A DNA stretch of 64,000 nt from Candidatus Schekmanbacteria bacterium. Its GTDB lineage: Bacteria > Schekmanbacteria > GWA2-38-11 > J061. The notes under the pieces were generated by a model. The model had not been told where the DNA came from and did no database searches. It saw only the letters and a program-made list of their open reading frames with translations. Both the position numbers and the translations under genes were made by a program. The stretch is from NCBI GenBank assembly GCA_016219965.1, contig JACRJM010000001.1, positions 62,001 through 126,000 of the forward strand. Reading direction: 5' to 3'. Shown one piece after another: positions 8,601 to 17,353 of the stretch; position 1 is the first letter of the stretch, and the number at the start of each line of letters is the position of its first letter.

Positions 8601-8905
8601 TTCCTTCTAAGAAAAACGATAACCTGTCTAATATATTAATTGACAATGAAGAGATTAAATTCACGCAGAGAACCACTACAGCGGGTGTGGTTACATGGGA
8701 TGCAACAGGAGTGCAGATAAGGACCCCAGTACGCGCTTTTGACAGTACAAGACAAAGCGCTCATTCAGCCGGTGCGACAATTTATCTGCCAGGTTTTGAC
8801 GGAATTACAAGAGGAGTTTTAGGTACCGCAGCAACCAATTGGGAATCTGCTGAAGACGGGCTTCTCATATCAAATCCGCCAGTTGAAATGTGGGTAACAG
8901 ATTAA
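5690..8905 (+). CDS. Large lipoprotein with Kelch-like and adhesin-type repeats
   Basis: 1071 aa, started by ATG after a very strong GGGGGAGG. A lipoprotein signal peptide ends in the lipobox LSAC (Cys25), followed by a Gly/Ser linker (GGGGGSGGSGG). Residues 230-380 contain Kelch-like blades with the pattern YNGKVYGVIGK...GGEVWEYDP and YNGNLYVTGGK...GGDLFRYNGSTW. Near the C terminus two segments (about 840-945 and 955-1045) resemble repeats of large adhesins and tail fibres: a 'TDTTLVLSNIPG...VESEIITYDGVSGSTL...TRSG' unit and a shorter 'ILIDNEEIKFTQ...RQSAHSAGATIYLPG' unit. It is predicted to be anchored to the outer membrane as a surface recognition protein. It is the last gene before a strong terminator and follows the two small peptides in the same direction. 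Confidence 0.75.
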   Translation: MKNKSGLFVKFSIFCLSLAVILSACGGGGGSGGSGGADSSKGNVKTSSNKSIPYGTFRADVNAATGTITFSYPDSKSSKRRSARKNYSDNWPNDTSTPGQNVTLASSGGSWDGTNKILSGNVTITNNTADTFYATHVVITSVSGGASALNENGYDPDGYAFFNHAPNGEKIAPAGTGSAVNWKFSNPSSVDFTIIGKVYADNWHQIAGPGVSFGWDNATAEDATDTVDNFFFNSVENYNGKVYGVIGKMDRPNRDDSVNTRTGGEVWEYDPTSTNFTQVNSDGWANISTDSHAGVLNTMFNNWGGATTVYNGNLYVTGGKHNFLGGVEDRMNDGGDLFRYNGSTWTKVYTNTDANALYNVFSFDGSIFAGTIGAGYGRTWLSSNQDADLAYSITGDAGTWILVMTDAFNDDCPQLAANNPGKRIGGAILGGGTVKLLDGSTHGYTGKGGGTAKPGVVLYIADTQNGGGGGRLESQWTLANDFTSDDASSIAITAVTQPWNSGSAEYSLTISGTTLTPHAHAHHFAPITHLGVEQVNVTVIDNTTNQLIVGLHAGGFTPTTSDTIRLTTGNNERGWGETGNATSSQLYVFTPSREGAAGTQEQLWLLSSNLPQGVGPYINAGGELFTVKNMQSNNRTNDSDWIRRMDSFSITSEYGYATPSTSGGTNKGGTVISPVPVYAGFDAGIDPSSPNDAYGRSEFTIFPGTHQGWMYVTVQPFQRISSGCRMYKTADGVNWITVTTDGFGDSQLVIKNYTSVGGKLYGGGGRLASNDALCVKSQLWPSPGQWISSGAITPSDSTYFLQPAGAFPSPSAEYPTAGTLLLQARTPLGEPVLLSYIYSEKVTYTSNRVATAATLTNALSANNGYLGRTLWATDTTLVLSNIPGNLGLDTSKGGVCVESEIITYDGVSGSTLGTLTRSGTVVHPDYSGVGNHNKGAPVFRTTRIGTTEVGRNDGIAGVPYSIVLGGTVADIPSKKNDNLSNILIDNEEIKFTQRTTTAGVVTWDATGVQIRTPVRAFDSTRQSAHSAGATIYLPGFDGITRGVLGTAATNWESAEDGLLISNPPVEMWVTD

Positions 8906-8940
8906 TTTTTTAGAAATATCAATAATAGGGGCCAATAATA

Positions 8941-8974
8941 GGGGCATGGATAAAATCCATGCCCCTTTCTTTTT
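8941..8974 (+). terminator. Rho-independent terminator after the lipoprotein gene
   Basis: A perfect 10-bp stem GGGGCATGGA/TCCATGCCCC (8941-8950 and 8956-8965) with loop TAAAA is followed by TTTCTTTTT. A partial copy of its left arm (AATAATAGGGGCCA) precedes it. Confidence 0.93.
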
Positions 8975-8980
8975 CCCATC

Positions 8981-9027
8981 TTTATTGACTCACGTTTATT
9001 GACTCAAGTGTTTTTCTCTGTTAAATT
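8981..9027 (+). promoter_or_regulatory. Candidate promoter and duplicated 12-mer upstream of the first aminotransferase
   Basis: TTTATTGACTCA occurs twice, 14 bp apart (8981 and 8995). The second copy supplies TTGACT (8999-9004), which is 17 bp from TAAATT (9022-9027), a plausible sigma70 promoter for the gene starting at 9070. The duplicated 12-mer may be a regulator site or a duplicated -35 box. Confidence 0.45.
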
Positions 9028-9069
9028 TCATTGTAAAAAAAATTACAACTTTTAACGGAGATATGACAA

Positions 9070-10164
9070 TTGAGCGTCCAATTCTTGAACCTTAAGAAGC
9101 AATATAATGAAATTGAAAGTGAGATAAAAGAGGCCATCGAGCCAATACTTTCGTCACAGAGTTTAATACTTGGAAAGGAAGTAAGTCTTCTCGAGGAGAA
9201 TATCGCCAGATACAGCGGGACAAAATTTGCGGCTGGCGTTGGTTCCGGCACAGATGCGATACTCCTTGCCCTTATGGCTTTGCACATTGGAAGCGGTGAT
9301 GAGGTGATCACTACTCCTTTCACTTTCTTTTCTACTGTTTCCTGTATTGTTCGTGTAGGAGCAAAGCCTGTCTTTGCAGATATCGACCCTCGTACATTCA
9401 ATATAGACCCGGCTTCGATAGAAAAGAAAATAACCTCAAAGACTAAATGCATAATGCCTGTCCACCTTTACGGACAATGCGCTGATATGGAGAAGATAAA
9501 CGCCATTGCCTGCAAGCGTGAGATTAAAGTCGTAGAAGATGCGGCACAGGCGATAGGGGCGAAGTTTAACGGCAGTCCAGCAGGCTCAATGTCGGATGCA
9601 GGGGCTTTGAGCTTTTATCCTACCAAGAACCTTGGAGCTTTCGGAGAGGCAGGAATGGTTGTCACGCTTGATGAAGAAATATATAAAAGAGTGAAGATGC
9701 TCCGCGTGCACGGTGAAGTTACCCGTTATTATCATTCAGAGGTAGGCATAAACAGCCGCCTTGACACACTTCAGGCCGCAGTGCTTCTCGTAAAGTTGAG
9801 ATATCTTGCCAAATGGACAGAAAAGAGACGCGCCATAGCCGACAGATACGACAAAGCTCTTTCCGGGAAAGTCACGGTGCCATACAGAAGCTCTTCGTGT
9901 TATCATGTTTTTAACCAGTATGTGATAAGGATTAAAAACAGGAGCTCGGTTATCAATGAACTGAAAAAGGCTGAGATAGGCCATGGCGTTTATTATCCTC
10001 TGTGTCTTCACCTTCAGGAGTGTTTTAAAAATCTTGGTTACAGGGAAGGAGATTTTCCTGAAAGCGAGCTCGCCTCAAAAGAGGTTCTCGCACTTCCAAT
10101 ATATCCTGAGCTTACGGTTGATGAGCAGGAGCAGGTCATTGCGGCAGTGATAAAAGGGGCTTAA
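9070..10164 (+). CDS. DegT/DnrJ/EryC1 family sugar aminotransferase (first copy)
   Basis: 364 aa. The family transfers an amino group from glutamate to keto-sugar nucleotides using PLP. The N terminus SVQFLNLKKQYNEIESEI is the usual family start. VGSGTDAILLALMAL and the ALSFYPTKNLGAFGEAG block carry the PLP lysine (about residue 186). The start is TTG at 9070 with a GGAG about 10 bases upstream; the ATG at 9063 is in another frame and soon terminates. It opens the nucleotide-sugar gene run. It is clearly a paralogue of the convergent gene at 15062-16207 but not a recent duplicate. Substrate cannot be read from the sequence. Confidence 0.92.
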   Translation: MSVQFLNLKKQYNEIESEIKEAIEPILSSQSLILGKEVSLLEENIARYSGTKFAAGVGSGTDAILLALMALHIGSGDEVITTPFTFFSTVSCIVRVGAKPVFADIDPRTFNIDPASIEKKITSKTKCIMPVHLYGQCADMEKINAIACKREIKVVEDAAQAIGAKFNGSPAGSMSDAGALSFYPTKNLGAFGEAGMVVTLDEEIYKRVKMLRVHGEVTRYYHSEVGINSRLDTLQAAVLLVKLRYLAKWTEKRRAIADRYDKALSGKVTVPYRSSSCYHVFNQYVIRIKNRSSVINELKKAEIGHGVYYPLCLHLQECFKNLGYREGDFPESELASKEVLALPIYPELTVDEQEQVIAAVIKGA

Positions 10165-10187
10165 GAGGAATATATAAATGTGGTAAC

Positions 10188-10250
10188 TGGTTTGACTGCT
10201 CCCGTTCCGGCACTGAACAGCAGGTGCCTTCCGCAGGAGTAGTCAAACCA
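10188..10250 (+). ncRNA. Structured leader: long inverted repeat with nested hairpin
   Basis: TGGTTTGACTGCTCC (10188-10202) pairs with GGAGTAGTCAAACCA (10236-10250) over 15 positions with a single G-U. Inside, GGCAC/GTGCC (10209-10213 and 10224-10228) forms a second stem. There is no U run, so it is not a typical terminator. It sits 24 bp before the next start codon, in the leader of the 10275 gene. It matches no riboswitch class I recognise. Confidence 0.5.
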
Positions 10251-10274
10251 AAATAAATTAATAAAGGTAAAACG

Positions 10275-11210
10275 ATGAGTGTTAATCCAAAACCTGTAAA
10301 AAAATATTCCTTAAAAGAGAGGAAGAACCTTGTAACCTTAAAGAATTTTGCGGAAATAAAAAAAGGCAATTCTATTCCTGCACTCCTCGGTTCTTTCCCA
10401 GATGTTTTAGGTGCGAGAGATTTTAAGTTCCTTGTTGATAATATCTCTAACAGCGTACGCAAAGGAAAACCTGTCTGCCTTGCCATGGGAGCCCATGTCA
10501 TAAAGTGCGGGCTTTCGCCATTCATCATTTCCCTCATCGAAAATGGAGTAATAAACTCTGTTTCAATGAATGGAGCAGGTGCAATCCACGATTACGAGAT
10601 ATCTTTAGCAGGCGGCACATCTGAAGATGTGGCGGAAGGGCTTGAAGAAGGGGAGTTTGGCATGTCGCTTGAGACAGCCGAAGGTCTTTCGCGCGGCGCC
10701 GAGCTAGGAGCCGAGAAAAAAATCGGATTCGGTATGGCGCTTGGAAAAATTATTGAGGAAGACAAGAATCGTTACCGTAATATGAGCATACTTGCAGCAG
10801 CAGCAAGAAAAAAAATCCCTGCCACGATCCATGTCGCACTTGGGACAGATATAGTGCATATGGACCCGCTTGCCGATGGACGATTGATAGGAGAGGCAAG
10901 CCTTCAGGATTTCAGGATAATCGCAGACCATGTAGCAAAACTTGACGGAGGTGTATGGATCAACATGGGTTCTTCCGTGATACTCCCAGAGGTTTTCCTT
11001 AAAGCCCTTACACTTTGCAGGAACAGGGGATACAAAGTCAAAAACTTTATAACAGCGAACATAGATATGATTTCCCATTACCGTCCTCTTACCAATGTCG
11101 TGAGAAGGCCTACGCTGAAAAGCGGCAAAGGGATAAATCTTATTGCGCAGTATGAAATACTTTTTCCGCTTCTCTATTTCGCATTAAGAGAGAAGATCGG
11201 GTTCAGGTGA
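10275..11210 (+). CDS. Deoxyhypusine synthase-like protein of unknown substrate
   Basis: 311 aa. The central region MGAHVIKCGLSPFIISLIENG, then SMNGAGAIHDYEISLAGGTSEDVAEGL, resembles the NAD-binding fold of deoxyhypusine synthase-like proteins, here in a bacterial branch. Bacteria lack eIF5A, so a different substrate is expected; homospermidine-type or unknown chemistry is possible. It lies 3 bp before hldE and is probably translationally linked to it, which suggests a role near heptose or envelope metabolism. It follows the structured leader at 10188-10250. The family call is from pattern recognition only and is moderate; genome-context conservation would decide it. Confidence 0.5.
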   Translation: MSVNPKPVKKYSLKERKNLVTLKNFAEIKKGNSIPALLGSFPDVLGARDFKFLVDNISNSVRKGKPVCLAMGAHVIKCGLSPFIISLIENGVINSVSMNGAGAIHDYEISLAGGTSEDVAEGLEEGEFGMSLETAEGLSRGAELGAEKKIGFGMALGKIIEEDKNRYRNMSILAAAARKKIPATIHVALGTDIVHMDPLADGRLIGEASLQDFRIIADHVAKLDGGVWINMGSSVILPEVFLKALTLCRNRGYKVKNFITANIDMISHYRPLTNVVRRPTLKSGKGINLIAQYEILFPLLYFALREKIGFR

Positions 11211-11213
11211 TAT

Positions 11214-12680
11214 ATGCAAAAAGAGATTGAACTTCTGCACAGCAATATTATAGCCGGCACAGTACCGCGCGTAGTAGTTGTTGGCGATATCATGCTTGAT
11301 GAATATGTCATGGGGAGCGTTGAAAGGATATCTCCTGAAGCGCCTGTCCAGGTTGTGAAGATAAATAAAAAAGAATTCGTTCCCGGCGGTGCGGCTAATG
11401 TTGCCAATAATCTTGCAAGCCTCGGTGCAAAGGTGACTCTTGTTGGGGTTATCGGAGATGATCTGAACGGTGTACAACTTCTTAGAATCCTCGGCTCTTC
11501 CGGCGTTGACTGCTCGGCTGTCTTAGCAGTTTCCGGAAGAAAGACAATCACCAAAACAAGGATAATAGCCCACAGCCAGCAGGTGCTGCGTATTGACGAT
11601 GAGACCTCGGAACCCCTTTCTCCGGCAGTGAGGAGTAAGATTGTATCTTATATGAAGCGTACATTGAGGCGCGCAGATGGAATAATAGTCTCTGATTATG
11701 CGAAGGGGATTGTGGATAAAAGCATATTCAGTGAATTAGTTAAAATGGCAGGCAGCTCGAAAAAACCCATCATAGTGGACCCAAAGGGGAAGGACTATTC
11801 GAAGTACAGGGGAGCATATATCGTGACCCCGAATCTCAAAGAGCTTGAAGAGGCGTCAGGTATAAAGGCTGAGACAGAGGATGATGTATCTGCCGCGCTT
11901 AAAAAAATCCTGAGTATTGTTTCCTGCGCCGGCGTGCTTGTCACAAGAGGAAAAGACGGGATGACTCTTCTGATGAAAGGTGGGAAATCCCTTAATCTCA
12001 AAGCCTCCGCCCGCGAGGTTTACGATGTTTCAGGAGCAGGCGACACTGTCATAGCATCATTCGGATACTGCCTTTTTTCCGGTATGAAGGCTGAGATGGC
12101 GGCGCTATTTGCAAACACTGCCGGCGGCATAGTGGTTGAGAAAGTCGGGACTGCCGTAGTTTCCATTGATGAGGTCATCTCAAGGATTTATGAGGAAAAG
12201 AGCGAGACAAAGGTGATAGCTCAGGGGAAACTTGCTCCCCTTATCAAGCTCCTTAAAGGAAAGCGGAAGAAAATAGTTTTTACAAACGGATGTTTTGACA
12301 TACTGCACATGGGGCACATCTATCTTCTCCAGAAAGCGAAATCATTCGGAGATGTCCTCATTGTAGGCATAAATACAGACAGCTCGATACGCCGCATTAA
12401 AGGAGAGAAAAGGCCGCTAATCGGAGAAGATGAGAGGGCAAGGGTTTTGAGCGCACTTGCCTGTGTGGACTATGTGACGTTCTTTGATGAGGATACACCC
12501 ATTGATATAATAAAGAAGATCACTCCTGATGTGCTTGTCAAAGGAGGAGACTACAAGAAGAATGAAGTCGTAGGAGCAGGCTATGTGGATAATCATGGAG
12601 GACGGGTTGAACTTGTCCCGGTTGTGAATGGTTTATCAACAAGCAATATTATTGAGAAGATTCTGACCCAATATAAATAA
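11214..12680 (+). CDS. hldE: Bifunctional heptose-7-phosphate kinase / heptose-1-phosphate adenylyltransferase HldE
   Basis: 488 aa. The N-terminal ribokinase-type domain (about 1-330) carries VVGDIMLDEYVMG, the GGAANVANNLASLGA motif and the SGAGDTVIASFG anion-hole motif with catalytic Asp. The C-terminal cytidylyltransferase-type domain (about 345-488) carries FTNGCFDILHMGH with the HxGH signature. Together they phosphorylate D-glycero-D-manno-heptose 7-phosphate at O1 and later adenylylate the 1-phosphate, giving ADP-heptose for the LPS core. GmhA, GmhB and HldD are not in the window. Full-length fusion as in enterobacteria. Confidence 0.95.
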   Translation: MQKEIELLHSNIIAGTVPRVVVVGDIMLDEYVMGSVERISPEAPVQVVKINKKEFVPGGAANVANNLASLGAKVTLVGVIGDDLNGVQLLRILGSSGVDCSAVLAVSGRKTITKTRIIAHSQQVLRIDDETSEPLSPAVRSKIVSYMKRTLRRADGIIVSDYAKGIVDKSIFSELVKMAGSSKKPIIVDPKGKDYSKYRGAYIVTPNLKELEEASGIKAETEDDVSAALKKILSIVSCAGVLVTRGKDGMTLLMKGGKSLNLKASAREVYDVSGAGDTVIASFGYCLFSGMKAEMAALFANTAGGIVVEKVGTAVVSIDEVISRIYEEKSETKVIAQGKLAPLIKLLKGKRKKIVFTNGCFDILHMGHIYLLQKAKSFGDVLIVGINTDSSIRRIKGEKRPLIGEDERARVLSALACVDYVTFFDEDTPIDIIKKITPDVLVKGGDYKKNEVVGAGYVDNHGGRVELVPVVNGLSTSNIIEKILTQYK

Positions 12681-12709
12681 ATAAAATAAATAAATGAAAA
12701 AATAAATAA

Positions 12710-13825
12710 ATGAAAAAAATCCTTGTCGTATTCGGTACCCGTCCTGAAGCCATAAAAATGGCTCCTGTCATCCTTAAGCTGAAGCAGGAGAAAGACGCGT
12801 TCAAGACTATTGTTTGCGTCACTGCCCAGCACAGGCAGATGCTTGATCAGGTTACGAGCCTTTTCGGGATAAAGCCTGATTTCGATTTAAACCTGATGCA
12901 GGAAAATCAGGATCTTGAAGGGATAACAGGGCGCGTCATAACAGCGATGAAAGAGGTCCTGCTGAAAGTCAAACCTCACATGATACTTGTTCAGGGGGAC
13001 ACTACCACGACATTTGCTGCTGCGCTTGCCGCTTTTTACCAGCGCATACCGGTTGCGCATATAGAGGCCGGACTTCGCACCAATGATAAGTTCCAGCCTT
13101 TCCCGGAGGAGATAAACAGGAGGCTTACCTCTGCCATAGCCGACATACATTTCCCTCCGACTCCCGAATCAAAAAGAAACCTTCTTCGCGAAGGGATTCC
13201 TTCATCGAAGATTTACGTAACGGGAAATACAGTGATAGATGCGCTGTTCATTACGACTGAGATGATAAAAAAGCGGATAAAGAGCGTGCCCCGCGAGCTT
13301 AAGGGGATAGATTTTTCAAAGAAGGTGATCCTTGTGACTGGCCACAGGCGCGAGAATTTCGGAGAAGGCTTTGAGAACATCTGCCGTGCCTTAAAGGAAA
13401 TTGCCGGGAAAAAAGGAGTTGAGGTAGTCTATCCTGTTCACATGAACCCGAATGTGCGGGAGCCTGTTAACAGACTGCTCGGGAATGTCCCGAATATAAA
13501 ACTTATCGAACCGCTCGACTATTTCCCTTTTGTGTACCTTATGTCCAAAAGCTATATAATCCTTACTGACTCCGGCGGAGTCCAGGAAGAGGCTCCGAGC
13601 CTCGGAAAACCTGTCCTTGTAATGAGAAACACTACCGAGCGTCCCGAAGCTGTCAAAGCGGGAACTGTGAAGCTTGTTGGCACTGATATCAGAAAAATTA
13701 CAGGTGAAGTAAAGAGCCTCCTTGACGATAAGAGGCGCTACCAGAAAATGAGCAAGGCTCACAATCCGTATGGCGACGGAAAAGCATCGCAGAAGATAGT
13801 AACGATTCTGAGGAGGATCAAGTAA
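12710..13825 (+). CDS. wecB: UDP-N-acetylglucosamine 2-epimerase
   Basis: 371 aa of the non-hydrolysing 2-epimerase family, interconverting UDP-GlcNAc and UDP-ManNAc. The signature [16 protein letters not shown] is at the N terminus, [17 protein letters not shown] and HIEAGLRT in the middle, and [20 protein letters not shown] then TERPEAV in the C-terminal nucleotide-binding half. The wecC-like gene overlaps its stop (TAATG), so the pair would make UDP-ManNAcA. With the later dehydrogenase, aminotransferase and acetyltransferase genes a WbpI-like role on a diacetamido uronate is an alternative. No Shine-Dalgarno precedes the ATG; a duplicated AATAAATGAAAAA motif lies there instead. Confidence 0.92.
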   Translation: MKKILVVFGTRPEAIKMAPVILKLKQEKDAFKTIVCVTAQHRQMLDQVTSLFGIKPDFDLNLMQENQDLEGITGRVITAMKEVLLKVKPHMILVQGDTTTTFAAALAAFYQRIPVAHIEAGLRTNDKFQPFPEEINRRLTSAIADIHFPPTPESKRNLLREGIPSSKIYVTGNTVIDALFITTEMIKKRIKSVPRELKGIDFSKKVILVTGHRRENFGEGFENICRALKEIAGKKGVEVVYPVHMNPNVREPVNRLLGNVPNIKLIEPLDYFPFVYLMSKSYIILTDSGGVQEEAPSLGKPVLVMRNTTERPEAVKAGTVKLVGTDIRKITGEVKSLLDDKRRYQKMSKAHNPYGDGKASQKIVTILRRIK

Positions 13826-15069
13826 TGGCAAGAGCAAAGGATGGGAATATCAGACAGGTTTGCATCATGGGACTTGGATATATAGGTTTGCCTACGGCGT
13901 GTATATTCGCTACCAAGGGGCTTAAGGTCATAGGCGTTGATATAAGACACGACGTTGTAAACATTTTAAGCAAAGGTGATACTCATATTTATGAGCCTGA
14001 CCTTGATATCCTTGTCAAAGCCGCCATCGGTTCGAAGAAACTCAAAGTGAGCACAGAGCCGCAGGCAAGCGATGCCTTTATGATATGCGTTCCCACTCCT
14101 TTTAAAGACGGCAAAAAGCCTGACCTCTCTTATGTGAAAAAGTGCATGGAAAGCATTATCCCCCATCTTGAGAAAGGCAACCTCATAGTCCTTGAGTCGA
14201 CATCTCCAATCATGACAACTGAAAACCTTGTGGCCGGCATGGTAAGCAAGGCAGGATTTGTTCCGGGCGAGGATATATATATCGCTTACTGTCCTGAGAG
14301 GGTTCTTCCGGGGAACATATTCAAGGAACTTGTTGAGAATGACAGGGTCATAGGCGGGATAAACGAAAAATCCGCAAGGCTTGCGCAGAAGCTTTACAGC
14401 ACTGTCGTTCAGGGAAAGATATACCTTGCTGATGCAAAGACAGCGGAGATGGTAAAGTTAGTTGAGAACGCATACAGGGATGTGAACATCGCCTTTGCAA
14501 ATGAGATCGCAGGGATTGCCGACAAATTCGGAATAGATGTATGGAGAGTAATAGAGATAGCGAACAGGCATCCAAGGGTGAATATACTTTCTCCCGGAGC
14601 AGGAGTCGGCGGACACTGCATTGCAGTCGACCCCTGGTTCATTGTTGACAGCGCCCCCGGACAGTCAGCCCTCATAAAGACTGCGCGCAATGTCAATGAC
14701 AAAAGGGCTGAGGATGTCTTCAAGAAAGTCATTGCTGCCGCTGCCTCCGAAAAAAAGAGCAGGAGCGGGAAGGTAAAGGTCGCTTGTTTCGGGTTAGCTT
14801 ATAAAGCTGATGTGGATGATTTAAGGGAAAGCCCGGCGCTCAAGATTGCAAAGAAGCTGGCGGCCAGAAAAGATATAGAACTTCTTGTTGTAGAGCCAAA
14901 TGTTGAAAAATGTGCCGGCCTTGAATTGACTACAAAGGAAAAAGCCCTTATAGAATGCGACATTGCAGTATTCCTTGTCAACCATTCAGAGTTTAAAGAG
15001 ATTTCTTCGGAAAACCTCATAGGGATAAAGGTTATTGATGTCTGCGGACTCATGCGCGGCATCAGATAA
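13825..15069 (+). CDS. wecC: UDP-N-acetyl-D-mannosaminuronate dehydrogenase-type nucleotide-sugar dehydrogenase
   Basis: 414 aa. NAD-dependent four-electron oxidation of C6 to a carboxylate. The Rossmann motif is [18 protein letters not shown]. The central domain has [19 protein letters not shown]. The thiohydride motif [17 protein letters not shown] contains the catalytic Cys, and the 'DPWF' variant is that of WecC-type (ManNAc) rather than glucose dehydrogenases. The C-terminal domain has [18 protein letters not shown]. The start overlaps the wecB stop. The 3' end overlaps the convergent aminotransferase gene by 8 bp. Confidence 0.93.
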   Translation: MARAKDGNIRQVCIMGLGYIGLPTACIFATKGLKVIGVDIRHDVVNILSKGDTHIYEPDLDILVKAAIGSKKLKVSTEPQASDAFMICVPTPFKDGKKPDLSYVKKCMESIIPHLEKGNLIVLESTSPIMTTENLVAGMVSKAGFVPGEDIYIAYCPERVLPGNIFKELVENDRVIGGINEKSARLAQKLYSTVVQGKIYLADAKTAEMVKLVENAYRDVNIAFANEIAGIADKFGIDVWRVIEIANRHPRVNILSPGAGVGGHCIAVDPWFIVDSAPGQSALIKTARNVNDKRAEDVFKKVIAAAASEKKSRSGKVKVACFGLAYKADVDDLRESPALKIAKKLAARKDIELLVVEPNVEKCAGLELTTKEKALIECDIAVFLVNHSEFKEISSENLIGIKVIDVCGLMRGIR

Positions 15070-16207
15070 TTTTTTTTATCTCACTGCACACATATTCGAC
15101 CATCTCTGATGACATTTCAGGATACATAGGCAGGCTCAATATTTCCTGCGCCGCATTTTCCGCAACCGGATAATCACCTTTTCTGCATCCAAGATATGAA
15201 TAAGCCGGCTGAAGATGAAGAGGTATCGGATAATGGATTCCTGTCTCTATCCCTGCTTCTTTTAGGCGCTCTGCAAGTTTCTCTCTTTCTTTCGTTCTTA
15301 TGACATAGAGATGGCAGACCGGGGTTATCCATTGAGGGGAGTAGGGGAGTCTGATCTCATCAATCCCATCAAGTAATGATTTGTAAAGCGAAGCATGTTT
15401 TCTGCGGCTCTCATTCCATTTTTCAAGCGATATAAGTTTCACTTTAAGGATTGCCGCCTGCATGGAATCAAGGCGCGAGTTTCTCCCCTCGAATTCATGT
15501 TCATACTTTTTCTTTCTTCCATGGTTGCGTGCCATCATTATGTATTCTGCCGCTTTTCGGTCGTTAGTCACAACAGCTCCTGCATCGCCGAAGGCGCCAA
15601 GATTCTTTGACGGGAAAAAACTGAATCCTGCCGCATCACCCAATGTTCCGGTGCGCTTTCCTTTATAAAGAGCGCCATGCGCCTGTGCAGAATCTTCTAT
15701 TATCCTGAGAGCGTATTTTTGAGCTACCCAGCAGATTCCATCCATTTCAGCGGGCTGTCCGTAAAGATGCACCGGGATTATTGCGCGCGGCAAAGGGCTC
15801 TTGACTGAGCTTTTATCGAATCTCTTTTTCAGATAATCTTCAAGGCACTGGGGACTCATGTTCAGGGTTTTCCCGTCAGCATCTGTGAAAGTTATCTTTG
15901 CTCCTGTCATTGTGATTGCTTCAGTTGTTGCAATGAATGTGTTGGGGACTGTTATGACTTCGTCTCCTTCTCCGATGCCGAATGCCTTAAGGGAGAAATA
16001 GAGAGCATCTGTGCCGTTTCCTACGCCGACCGCATATTTTGCTCCGCAGAAGGAAGCGAATCTCTGCTCGAACTCTTCTGCTTCTTTGCCAAGTATGAAG
16101 CTGCCGGCTTCTATGACGGAATTTACAGCTTCGTTGATTTCCCTGCGAATGGAGTTATACTGTGCCTTAAGGTCAACAAATGGGACTTTCATTTTATTCT
16201 CGATCAT
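15062..16207 (-). CDS. DegT/DnrJ/EryC1 family sugar aminotransferase (second copy, WbpE-like)
   Basis: 381 aa, or 376 if the second ATG ([12 protein letters not shown]) is used; the latter is the usual family start. [15 protein letters not shown] and [16 protein letters not shown] carry the cofactor contacts and PLP lysine. It sits convergent to wecC and divergent from the Gfo/Idh/MocA dehydrogenase. It is the only gene of this cluster on the minus strand, which suggests a local inversion. Next to a UDP-sugar dehydrogenase, a WbpB-like oxidoreductase and a WbpD-like acetyltransferase, it is the natural WbpE-like enzyme converting a 3-keto uronate to the 3-amino sugar, using glutamate. Confidence 0.9.
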   Translation of the reverse strand: MIENKMKVPFVDLKAQYNSIRREINEAVNSVIEAGSFILGKEAEEFEQRFASFCGAKYAVGVGNGTDALYFSLKAFGIGEGDEVITVPNTFIATTEAITMTGAKITFTDADGKTLNMSPQCLEDYLKKRFDKSSVKSPLPRAIIPVHLYGQPAEMDGICWVAQKYALRIIEDSAQAHGALYKGKRTGTLGDAAGFSFFPSKNLGAFGDAGAVVTNDRKAAEYIMMARNHGRKKKYEHEFEGRNSRLDSMQAAILKVKLISLEKWNESRRKHASLYKSLLDGIDEIRLPYSPQWITPVCHLYVIRTKEREKLAERLKEAGIETGIHYPIPLHLQPAYSYLGCRKGDYPVAENAAQEILSLPMYPEMSSEMVEYVCSEIKKII

Positions 16208-16314
16208 TTAAAAATAAAAATATCATTTTTTATATAACATATCATAGAATATTTGAAGTCATAAAATATTTGATAGATGGACAATTTTTTAGAAGCAACT
16301 TTTGAGGAGCGGCA

Positions 16315-17346
16315 ATGATAAATATCGCAGTGGCAGGATGCGGTTACTGGGGACCCAATCTCATCAGAAACTTTATAGAGAACAGGGATTGCCGGGTCAC
16401 TCACTGCTGTGACAGTTCGAAAGACAGCGTAGATAAAGTAATAAGAAGCTATCCATCTATTAATGGAGTGAATGATTACGGGGAAATAATCTCATCTCCC
16501 GGGATCGATGCTGTGGTAATAGCCACTCCCGTAAAAACCCATTTTGAGCTTTCGAAAAAAGCGCTTATGTCAGGAAAGCATGTGCTTGTGGAGAAACCTC
16601 TCGCATTCACATCCGGCGAGGCAATGGAGCTTATCGAGCTCTCTGAGAAAATGGGGAAAGTCCTCATGACAGGACATACATTCGAATTTAATCCTGCCGT
16701 AAGGATGCTAAAGGATATAATCCGGTCAACTGCGGTGGGGAGCCCGCTTTACTTCTATTCAACACGGGTGAACCTCGGGATAATAAGGGATGACATAAAT
16801 TCTATGTGGAACCTTGCACCCCATGACATATCAATCCTCATATATCTTATGGAAGAATTCCCTGTCGCTGTCTCGGCTTTCGGCAAGTCGTTCATCCAGA
16901 AAGGGATTGAAGACGTAGTCTTTATGTATATTGAATTTCCGTCAGGGACGGTTGCGCACGTTCATACGAGCTGGCTTGATCCTTCCAAAGTAAGGAAGCT
17001 CACAGTCGTATGTGAAAAAAAGATGGTCGTATATGATGATGTTGACAATGAGGCGAAGCTTAAGATTTATGATAAAGGCTTTGAGACAAAACTTGCAACG
17101 GACGGTGGAATCAGGGATTACATAATCCGCCCCAGAGCAGGCGCAATATTCATTCCTAAGGTCGACAACACAGAGCCTTTGAAGATCGAGTGCTCCCATT
17201 TTATTGAGTGCATAATGGGCGGTAAAAAGCCTTTGACTGACGGATTAAACGGCATGCGCGTTGTAAATGTCCTTGAGACAGCAGGTGAGTCTCTCAGAGA
17301 TGGCGGAGTAAGGAAGGAAACTAATTGGAAGAGGCTCGCCCTCTAA
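16315..17346 (+). CDS. Gfo/Idh/MocA family dehydrogenase (WbpB-like)
   Basis: 343 aa. The N-terminal Rossmann motif is NIAVAGCGYWGPNLIRNF, followed by the family signature KHVLVEKPLAF, with the EKP triad placed as usual near residue 95. GHTFEFNPAV and LAPHDISILIYLM are typical of the nucleotide-sugar branch, as in WbpB, which oxidises C3 of UDP-GlcNAcA. The ribosome site GAGGAG precedes the ATG. The hexapeptide acetyltransferase follows 7 bp later, so the two are cotranscribed. Characterised WbpB keeps its NAD bound and regenerates it with 2-oxoglutarate, which may explain the hydroxyglutarate oxidase two genes downstream. Confidence 0.88.
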   Translation: MINIAVAGCGYWGPNLIRNFIENRDCRVTHCCDSSKDSVDKVIRSYPSINGVNDYGEIISSPGIDAVVIATPVKTHFELSKKALMSGKHVLVEKPLAFTSGEAMELIELSEKMGKVLMTGHTFEFNPAVRMLKDIIRSTAVGSPLYFYSTRVNLGIIRDDINSMWNLAPHDISILIYLMEEFPVAVSAFGKSFIQKGIEDVVFMYIEFPSGTVAHVHTSWLDPSKVRKLTVVCEKKMVVYDDVDNEAKLKIYDKGFETKLATDGGIRDYIIRPRAGAIFIPKVDNTEPLKIECSHFIECIMGGKKPLTDGLNGMRVVNVLETAGESLRDGGVRKETNWKRLAL

Positions 17347-17353
17347 AACATAT

